In this document: positions 16,434-22,747 of the stretch, in pieces | Layout of the letters: the number at the start of each line of letters is the position of its first letter | Position numbering within the stretch: the stretch's first letter is position 1 | NCBI GenBank assembly: GCA_036939355.1 | Contig: JALLAP010000339.1 | Span: forward strand, 1-22,747 | DNA from: Thalassiosira profunda | Lineage: Eukaryota > Bacillariophyta > Thalassiosirophyceae > Thalassiosirales > Thalassiosiraceae | Length of the DNA stretch: 22,747 nucleotides | Direction of reading: 5' to 3' | Made by a program: the position numbers and the translations under genes | The notes under the pieces: generated by a model | Told to the model about the DNA's origin: nothing | Seen by the model: only the letters and a program-made list of their open reading frames with translations | Database searches by the model: none

Positions 16434-19400
16434 ATGCATCGAATCTTCAAGTTAATGCGCAGGCAGAGTTCGAGGAGCCGGGATAGGATCATACCCGTTC
16501 AGCCTTTGCAGAAAACGTCAGACCCGGAAGCGGCGGGCATGCGAGAAGTGCGGGCGTTCCTCAAGTCGAAGAGCGCGGTATCATCTTTGTCGTTTTCATC
16601 TGCGGGTGGAGAGGACGTGGGAGGGGACGCAGTAGCAGAGGTGACGACCGAACCTCCCTTACCAAAGTTAAACGGCCTTCACAATGCACCTTACGTCACA
16701 TCGCTGGGCAGCGGGACGAAGCGCCTGGAGCTATCGTCGTCCTCGAGGGCGTTCAAGACATCAGCTACGTGCGAGGGTCGTTTGGTTGGACGCATCGTGC
16801 CCAAACAATACTCGGAGTATGACACGCACAAACCGTTGGCGCAAACGGACCCTGCTCCTTTCATCGCAACGCTCCTTTCGTGGGAGGAGCAATGTGAGAA
16901 CGAACCGAATGCAAAAAATGCAGCGGCTGATGGGAAGGGAGTCCAGAAGAGATATCAAAGGGACAAGCCCCTGCTGGTGTCCGATGGAGAATCGGCGGTC
17001 ATGTTGGATCTGTACTTACTCCGGTTGGCGTACTTGAATGCGCCTCAAAGAAGCGGCACAGGCTGCGATGGAGGGGACGACCCACGTGAACAGCTGGTGC
17101 ATTCGCTGATGAGCTCGTTCGAGGTGACGCGCAACAACTCGAGCCAAAAGCGGAGCTTGCCCAAGAGTCGCCAGGTCCGGGCCCTTTCTTCGACAGACGT
17201 GCCATCCAAAGCGCCCGGAAACGTCGAATCGGCTGTCTCCACAGCGAGCTCCCTAACCAATGGCAGCGACGGCGATAGCTGCGACGTGTCGTCCAACAAC
17301 ATCATATTGCTTCACATGAATCGATCCTCGAACGAATTGGTCACGCGCACCCTACGGCGCTTGGAGCTCTCCGCAACTCGGAAGCTACAGTCGCTCAACC
17401 CGTTGGCGCTTCAGGGAAAGTGCAGCTCGAATGCGAACGTACGGAAGGTGACTCGCGGCAAGGAGGAAAATCTCGCGCAGATACACAAAGCTACGTCGTC
17501 GAAGCTAGTGTTGATGGAGGAGGAATCTCAGTGCAGGGAAGTCGACCCGACTGGCTGGAACAACGCTGAGGTATTACACCTGATGGCAGGTCATAGACAC
17601 TGCAATTGGGCGATAGGGCTGACAATTCCGAAAGTTATCGTGCCTTGGAATGACGGCGATGCCTCCAATACAGCCGTGGTGGGCGATGATTCCGATGAAG
17701 CGTCGTCTACCGAATCTCTGTTTGATGCGGTCGAAACGATTCGACTCGATGTCGTCGCCAATCCACCAACGCTGGTCGACATCCGCACCTACGAGAGCTT
17801 TGCTGGAGACATCTTTACTGGCGTGCCCTTGGTGGTCGAGACGGCTGTGATCCATGCTACGCGAGCTGTGGTAACTTGGTTCGCCGATGGACAGGTCGTG
17901 TTGCAGGACTCCAACATGTACACTCCCATAGCAGCAGATATTGGCAAAACCATCTCTGTCTTGGTGACACCGACCCGCCCTGATCACAATGGAGAGGGCC
18001 ATCAAGAGGCATACTCCTACGCCAATGCTGTGCAAGCCTTTCCGGTAATGCCAGTGATGGAGTTGAGAGCAGATTGGCTTCGAACTCGCTCTGGCACAAG
18101 CTACACGCAAAACAATCTTCGGGTTGCCACGGTAAGCTCGGAGAGTACAATTGTTGCTTTCGCAAAACTGTCTCACTCAAGCTCTTTCTACTTCTCAGTA
18201 CAACATACTCGCCGACCTCTACGCAGGAAGGGAGATCGAGTCGCATCTAATGTACGGACATTGCAACATCGAGGATTTGGTGAGACAGCGAAGAATGCCG
18301 ATGATCATCGCCGAGGTGCTGTCCTACGAGGCAGACATCGTTTGCTTGCAAGAGGTGGACGCCTCGATTCACGATTCCATCCTCCGACCTGCGCTCGAGG
18401 CAAATGGCTACCAGGGGTTCTACAGCAACAAGGTATCGAGCCAGCAAGAAGGATGCTCGATGTTTTGGTCGACTGCTTCGTTCAACGTTGCTGCAAGGGA
18501 TGATATGAGAGCGTTTCCTCTAAGGTCGCTCTTGGCTCTAGACGATGATGAGGGCCTTAACGGCGGGGAGAAGAAGCTATCGAGACTCGGCACCCAGTAT
18601 TTTGATGCCAAGGCGAATGTCAAAGAGATGGAGTTGGAACGATGGGAGAGCCTGAGCGGCATACAGAATCTTTTCAATGAGCACGACGAAGTCCGGAAGG
18701 TAAGGATACAATGAGTCTCTTGGGCTGTGTGTTCGTAGCACATTGCACTGATCGTTTCTTTGTTGCGCGTTCTTGCAATCACCAGGTCTATCAGGAAGCC
18801 GTTGGCCAGATCGTTCAGATTGTGCGCTTGACGCCAAAGCGATTGGCGAATAGCGGCACGAAGAAGCCCGAGAGCATCGTGGTCGCAAACTCTCATCTGT
18901 TCTATCACCCCATGGCCGACCACATTCGCGTCCTCCAAATGTATGCCATCTGTCACAAGCTCGACGAGATTCGCCGGGAGGGGCTCTACCCCGATCCTGT
19001 CCTCATTTGCGGTAAGTCACGTACGATTGTGTTTGTACTGTTTGTCTCAGCAGTGTATCTCACCGTCTTGTACATTCTCCAGGCGATTTCAATTCTGGCC
19101 CGTTGAGTGGCGCCGTTCGTCTGTTGACGCACAGGTCGGTGCTCCCGCACGAAAACGACTGCTGGAAGCACCTGAAACGATATCGTTGGGAGTGTGGGGA
19201 CTGCGAGTACATGCTCGACCACGGCTACATTGGCAATTACGACCCTTCAATCGAGCCGGGCTACATCGAGGAAGAGTTCGTCGATGCTCACAGCGACGAG
19301 GAGTCCCTCGATGAGGATTTGCCATCGTCTCACGGAAGCGCAAAGGCGGAAAGCTCCGCTGAAAGCGAGGACGCAATACAACCCCCGGCCATTGAGCTCC

Positions 19401-19660
19401 CGTCGTCGTTTCCTTTTCTGGCATCAGGATGTTTGGAGGTCCCGCAGTTCACTAATTATGCTACGGACTTCGTCGAAACGCTCGACTACGTGTTTGCATC
19501 CGTGCCATCGGAACGCGAACCATACGGATTCAAGCCGAAGGGCGAGGCGCCAATGTTGTCGGAGGAGATGGTCAAGAAGTATGTGGCCATGCCAAACGAG
19601 GTCATGCCAAGCGATCACGTGGCCGTTGTGTGCGATTTCGAGTGGGTGAAGAATGGATAG
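16434..19660 (+). CDS. EEP-family phosphodiesterase, PDE12/CCR4-like, 4 exons
   Basis: Exons 16434-18131, 18199-18699, 18786-19011 and 19083-19660 join in frame to 1000 aa. The C-terminal part (from about 567) is an Mg-dependent endonuclease/exonuclease/phosphatase domain: YNILADLYA, ADIVCLQEVD (catalytic Glu near 618), NSHLFYHP, ICGDFNSGPL (near 808-816), LDYVFAS and the final SDHVAVVCDF. It is preceded by a beta-rich segment (about 460-560; VTWFADGQ, YTPIAADIGKTISVLVTP) like the N-terminal domain of 2',5'-phosphodiesterase 12. This suggests removal of poly(A) or 2'-5' oligoadenylate rather than DNA repair. The first ~450 residues are Ser-rich and not recognised. An acidic insert (VDAHSDEESLDEDL) interrupts the catalytic domain. 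No clear organelle signal at the N-terminus. A TATA box precedes the gene. Confidence 0.88.
18132..18198 (+). other. Intron 1 of the EEP gene (67 nt)
   Basis: Donor GTAAGC, acceptor CTACTTCTCAG. Joins RVAT to YNILADLYA, phase 0. Confidence 0.88.
18700..18785 (+). other. Intron 2 of the EEP gene (86 nt)
   Basis: Donor GTAAGG, acceptor CAATCACCAG. Joins DEVRK to VYQEAVGQI, phase 0; retention would hit an early TGA. Confidence 0.88.
19012..19082 (+). other. Intron 3 of the EEP gene (71 nt)
   Basis: Donor GTAAGT, acceptor CATTCTCCAG, phase 1. Restores the catalytic ICGDFNSGPL motif. Confidence 0.9.
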
Positions 19661-19992
19661 AGAGCCGAATAGAGCCGTTGGGATAGGACTGCATTGCTGA
19701 TGTTAATATTGGCCAAATGCGTAAGATAACTAGAAGAATCCTGCTAGACAATTGCCCTTCTCCCATACGACTTGCCACAGGGCAATGAAGCTGTCCAGAC
19801 CAACCTCTGATTTCTGTTTGGTCTCACAAATACACATGTCTAGGTTTCCCTCTCTTTGTCCTGCTCGCGTGAGGCCATTCAGCTGTCCAAAGCAACCTCT
19901 CATCAGGTACACATTTGCAGCACATCTTATGAATACAACCGCTTCGTTCTCTTGTTCTCTTTTCAAGTAAAACGGATTACACGCCGACCTCT
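19661..19992. other. Intergenic region between convergent genes
   Basis: 332 nt between the stops of the EEP gene (+) and membrane paralog B (-). It contains two imperfect copies of a 23-nt sequence (19789-19811 and 19881-19903, 20 of 23 matching by eye, core CAACCTCT). It also has an inverted repeat, AGACCAA-N14-TTGGTCT (19797-19824). No gene is supported. Confidence 0.5.
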
Positions 19993-20835
19993 CTACATGG
20001 CTTTCTCGGCAACAAACGCAGCCATCGTAGACGTCCCGGCGCCTGCCCAACTAGCAAAATAGCCATTGCCTGTTTCAGTGAACGGTCCGCGAAAGGTAAC
20101 AAAACACGCTTCCAGAATCCAGCAGATTGCAAGAATAGCCAAAGATGCAAAGTAGACCATCGGATGCATTGCCTTTTCTTTCTTCTCCATAGATATGGCA
20201 ACGAGGATGAAGACGAACGTGATGCAGCCAAGGACCATCGCATAGATAGCCTCGCCCTTATTGATACCGTCACGAACGGGACGGATCGTCGCGACGATGA
20301 GCACGAGCGACGAAGCCAAGAGGCCCATGACGGCGCCCAATCCCTTGATGCTGGACTGGAACGCGTTCGCTGTCATGCCCATTGCCATCGCACTTCCAAA
20401 CACCACCGCCCACGCCGCAAAAAAGCCATTACCCGTGGTGGTAAACGGCTCGTCGAAGGTGAGGAAGCAGGCGCCGAGGAAGCCCCACACGAAGTTGAGC
20501 ATATTAATATGCTTGCCCACTTTGGCGTACACGTCCTCCTTGAACTTGGCGAGGACGAGGGCGAAGAAGGAGAGGATCATGGTGATGCACGAGACGGAAA
20601 CGGCGTAGCGTGCGTACGAGCCCGAGATGCTGCCGTAAAAGGAGGTAGTGGCGATCAGGAGGACGCAACTCGCAACGAGGACGATGAAGAGCGGCAATTG
20701 CGTCGCGGTGAGGGTGACGCCGGCGATCGTCGTGCCACCACCCTCGGGAGCGGGCAGCTCGACGCCTTCTTCGTTCGCCGCCGTGTTGGGCTGTGCCTCC
20801 TCGCTGTCGGGCTTGCTTTTCGAGAAGAGACCCAT
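19993..20835 (-). CDS. Eight-helix membrane protein (internal duplication), paralog B
   Basis: 280 aa, intronless. Paralog of the product of 13195-14293, with the same layout. A polar N-terminal tail (1-45, MGLFSKSKPD) precedes half 1 (about 46-150), which contains ATQLPLF, VASCVLLIATTSFYG, GACFLTF and TGNGFFAAWA. Half 2 (about 168-280) contains GLLASSLVLIVAT, EACFVTFRGPF and TGNGYFASWA. The linker carries KGEAIYAMV, as in paralog A. About eight hydrophobic segments and no cleavable signal peptide. MGLFSKSK could be an N-terminal membrane-anchoring tail: it resembles an N-myristoylation context (Gly2, basic residues), although Ser/Thr/Cys at position 6 is only weakly matched. Function is unknown. 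The 3' end converges with the EEP gene. Confidence 0.82.
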   Translation of the reverse strand: MGLFSKSKPDSEEAQPNTAANEEGVELPAPEGGGTTIAGVTLTATQLPLFIVLVASCVLLIATTSFYGSISGSYARYAVSVSCITMILSFFALVLAKFKEDVYAKVGKHINMLNFVWGFLGACFLTFDEPFTTTGNGFFAAWAVVFGSAMAMGMTANAFQSSIKGLGAVMGLLASSLVLIVATIRPVRDGINKGEAIYAMVLGCITFVFILVAISMEKKEKAMHPMVYFASLAILAICWILEACFVTFRGPFTETGNGYFASWAGAGTSTMAAFVAEKAM

Positions 20836-21187
20836 CTTTGAACACGCCTGATGGGTTCAGCTTTTTGGGGTGCTGCCGAGGTGCGATGACCGATGCGCCC
20901 GTCGTTGATGCTACTGACCGAGCTGCCACGAGCGCCGAAGGCTGGGAGGTTGGCGAGAGGGCCCGGGTCGGTGTGGCGGAGCGGCTGGACGGAGCTGAAA
21001 ATGCTGTCCAACTTGTGTTTATTATTAACGTTGGAATTAGTACTCTCAACTTTTCAGCACTTCCTCTTCTAGCTCTGTGTTTGATAGACAACAAGTTCTT
21101 CGGGTTAGGTGCTTCTAACCCCAGGCGTTGCATCTCCTTCGCAAATAACACAGCAGCTTTACGTCATTTCACACTAGAGGACATTTT
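20836..21187. promoter_or_regulatory. Upstream region of membrane paralog B
   Basis: 352 nt between the paralog B start and the SET gene stop (both minus). It carries a hairpin, GGGTTAG-GTGCTT-CTAACCC (21104-21123), 65-84 nt after the SET stop, thus likely in that gene's 3' UTR. No tRNA fold fits around it. No copy of the ACGTAGGAA element lies here, unlike upstream of paralog A. Confidence 0.45.
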
Positions 21188-22165
21188 TTACACAACGTCA
21201 TCGCCCTCCAACCAATAGTCATCGCCGTAATCGAAACAGATCTCGTCTCCCTCTGCAATGTCCTGGTTGGCAACGAACCAAACCCTCGGGTTGCCGTCGT
21301 AGCTTTCGTGGATGCTTTTGGGATTGACGTTGCTGCGCGGTGGACTGGCGTGGTTGATGAACCTCGTCCACAAACTTTCGTATTCGTCTTCGGCGTCCAC
21401 GTAGATTCGGGACGCAGCTTTGCCGTGAGTCTGGGGCAGCGACACACCGTAGAGGTAGCATCCCGTCAGCGTTTGTCCTCGGTCCAAGCGAGATTGGATC
21501 CACTGATGATCCTCTGGCGTTTGCTGGTCTTTCAAGGATGGGAGGTAGCGTCGATCTTTCACGTCTTCCGACATCACCTCGCCTTTGTACTCGCCGACGA
21601 ATTCCCCCTCGCGGATGGGTTTCCGGCAAATCACGCCGAGTCCTTTTCCGGGCATGGGACGAAGCGTAAAACGCGGGGGCAGACTTTGCCTCGCTGGCGT
21701 ATCCATTGGCACTTCCTCATCCTTGCACTCGGGATCTGCGTCGTCTGTTGGATGCTCCATGCTTTCTATTATTGCGGGCGCTTCGGCGGATGCATCGGTA
21801 GTTGGCCGCACTCGTTCTATTGTCGTTGTGGTGGCCGATGACGCGCTCTCTGTGGATTGCGTACTCGTTCCGTCGGGATGTATTGTCGATGCAGTTGCAG
21901 TTGTTTCGACGGTCACCGACACGCGAATGGCGGTTTGTGGCGCATTCTCGCACCCCGATGTCGACAATGCGAGACGAGTGTGAGATGTGCGTTGCCGCTG
22001 CAGTCTCTCTATCTGCCGCAGCGGCGCCAAGCCATGATGCCGAACGCTCAGGGCGCGTACTCCAGGAGCCAATGCCACGATTGTTGCAATTGAAAGTCGT
22101 CTTGTGCGCGAGCGAGTCCTCGAGGAGACCTTCGAGCGTGCGTCATCGGATCCATCACACAGCAT
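21188..22165 (-). CDS. SET-domain protein (putative lysine methyltransferase)
   Basis: 325 aa from the first in-frame ATG (22165); the longer open frame upstream lacks an ATG. The SET domain occupies about 165-318: RFTLRPMPGKGLGV, PIREGEFVGEYKGEV, then RFINHASPPRSNVNP (the conserved NH pair at 271-272) and EGDEICFDYG (the late Tyr of the catalytic site at 313). SET enzymes transfer methyl from S-adenosylmethionine to lysine. There is no Cys-rich pre-SET or post-SET motif. The N-terminal region is Arg/Ser-rich, then a short hydrophobic run (LSIATIVALAPGVRALSV), which may be a weak signal peptide, and a Thr/Ser-rich linker (about 75-135). Histone or non-histone target cannot be decided. No intron is visible. 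Confidence 0.85.
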   Translation of the reverse strand: MLCDGSDDARSKVSSRTRSRTRRLSIATIVALAPGVRALSVRHHGLAPLRQIERLQRQRTSHTRLALSTSGCENAPQTAIRVSVTVETTATASTIHPDGTSTQSTESASSATTTTIERVRPTTDASAEAPAIIESMEHPTDDADPECKDEEVPMDTPARQSLPPRFTLRPMPGKGLGVICRKPIREGEFVGEYKGEVMSEDVKDRRYLPSLKDQQTPEDHQWIQSRLDRGQTLTGCYLYGVSLPQTHGKAASRIYVDAEDEYESLWTRFINHASPPRSNVNPKSIHESYDGNPRVWFVANQDIAEGDEICFDYGDDYWLEGDDVV

Positions 22166-22383
22166 CCTGATGATGCTGATGTGTCTCGTCCGGTATCCTC
22201 CGAAAGCGAGCGGCCAGCTCGCGCAAGCTCGAGTTGAATGGAGCAACGGCAGCGTGCTCTAAAGAGAGATGCTGAGATGAGTGCCGATGGCGAAGGAGGG
22301 GCCGGGATGGCGTGGGGACTCGGTGGTCGGGAACTGTTTGGCGCCGGAGCGAGGAGCGAGGGGAGGCGGCCGGGGGAGCGTGA

Positions 22384-22403
22384 TCTTGTGTGATCACACA
22401 AGA
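22384..22403. repeat. Perfect 20-nt palindrome upstream of the SET gene
   Basis: TCTTGTGTGATCACACAAGA equals its own reverse complement, centred on TGATCA, about 220-240 nt upstream of the SET start codon and 80 nt from the ACGTAGGAA element. Confidence 0.9.
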
Positions 22404-22485
22404 AGTCTCGTGTTCTTCGATGTTCTTTTTGGACAAAATAGGTGCCGGTTAGAACTTCCCAGTGTCGCTGCCGGAAGATTCATAT

Positions 22486-22494
22486 ACGTAGGAA
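22486..22494 (-). promoter_or_regulatory. ACGTAGGAA element upstream of the SET gene
   Basis: ACGTAGGAACTC here is identical over 12 nt to the copy at 3281-3292. The other two copies are at 47-55 and 14487-14495 in the opposite orientation. All four are between genes, 170-340 nt from a start codon. Confidence 0.55.
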
Positions 22495-22500
22495 CTCATT

Positions 22501-22692
22501 TTAATACGACACACATGTGTTGAATACCTTCGTGAGCAGAACCGAAGAATTTGCCTTCAACCACGCACGCTTCTCAGCTGATGCCGGGCGTGTCAACGCC
22601 CCCCAACCGCCCGGCAGAGGCGTCAATATCAACATAGGAATCAATACTACTACTGAGAAGAATGCCCTCCCGGACAAAAATGAAGGGCTCAT
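22501..22692 (-). CDS. Possible short signal-peptide exon at the window edge
   Basis: Weak call. The frame from the ATG at 22692 encodes 63 aa starting MSPSFLSGRAFFSVVVLIPM, a hydrophobic signal or anchor-like segment, followed by a polar stretch. A donor-like AAG/GTATTC occurs near the end, so it could be a first exon spliced to something downstream on the minus strand, or a chance frame. No homology is recognised. Confidence 0.22.
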   Translation of the reverse strand: MSPSFLSGRAFFSVVVLIPMLILTPLPGGWGALTRPASAEKRAWLKANSSVLLTKVFNTCVSY

Positions 22693-22747
22693 TTTTGACA
22701 AGCGCGCGACGTCACGCGAGCAGAATTTCGAAACCAGAAGCAACGCG

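Noticed and set aside
20498..20513. 16-nt palindrome AGCATATTAATATGCT
   Set aside because: Lies inside the coding sequence of paralog B, at codons for a conserved KHxNxLN segment, so chance under coding constraint is the simpler explanation.
20164..20841. 225-aa open frame antisense to membrane paralog B
   Set aside because: Shadow; the minus-strand protein is confirmed by its paralog.
21090..21140. Possible tRNA around the hairpin at 21104
   Set aside because: No acceptor stem, D arm or TTCGA-type T loop can be placed around it.
1..22747. CRISPR array, rRNA, transposase or integrase
   Set aside because: No regular spaced repeats, rRNA-like blocks or mobile-element protein motifs were seen; the window is ordinary nuclear gene space.

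Overview
The window looks like nuclear DNA of a photosynthetic stramenopile (ochrophyte). This is inferred from the sequence, not from a database. It is gene-dense (14 supported protein genes in 22.7 kb) with short GT-AG introns of 67-117 nt and no bacterial operon signals. Three N-termini are signal peptides followed by Phe at or near the cleavage site (glycyl-tRNA synthetase, a SAM-like protein, MsrB). That is the 'ASAFAP' import signal of red-algal-derived complex plastids. Diatom, pelagophyte and eustigmatophyte cannot be separated, and other algae with such plastids (for example haptophytes) are not excluded.

Layout. 1-2185: plastid-targeted glycyl-tRNA synthetase (+). 2287-5049: a divergent pair of paralogous coiled-coil proteins of unknown function (- and +) whose 3' UTRs are strikingly conserved. 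5143-6828: COG0523/CobW GTPase (-). 7194-7640: DUF3592-type membrane protein (-). 7749-8366: plastid SAM-like protein (-), sharing a promoter region with a two-TM protein (+, 8664-9074). 9207-10096: secreted-type alpha/beta hydrolase (-), frameshifted and missing its 5' exon. 10509-12998: F-box/SPRY protein (+). 13195-14293 and 19993-20835: two paralogs of an eight-helix membrane family built from an internal duplication. Between them lie a thylakoid-lumen-type MsrB (-, 14823-15665) and a four-exon PDE12-like EEP phosphodiesterase (+, 16434-19660). 21188-22165: SET-domain protein (-). The right edge may hold a short exon.

Together: the genes do not form one pathway. Plastid functions recur (translation, lumenal methionine repair, an unknown SAM-like protein). 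The most unusual signals are the two local paralog families, the 3' UTR element shared by the coiled-coil pair, and a 9-nt element (ACGTAGGAA) that occurs four times, only between genes. No tRNA, rRNA, CRISPR array or transposase was recognised. One N at 13406 flanked by a perfect 72-nt duplication is an assembly join that breaks one gene.
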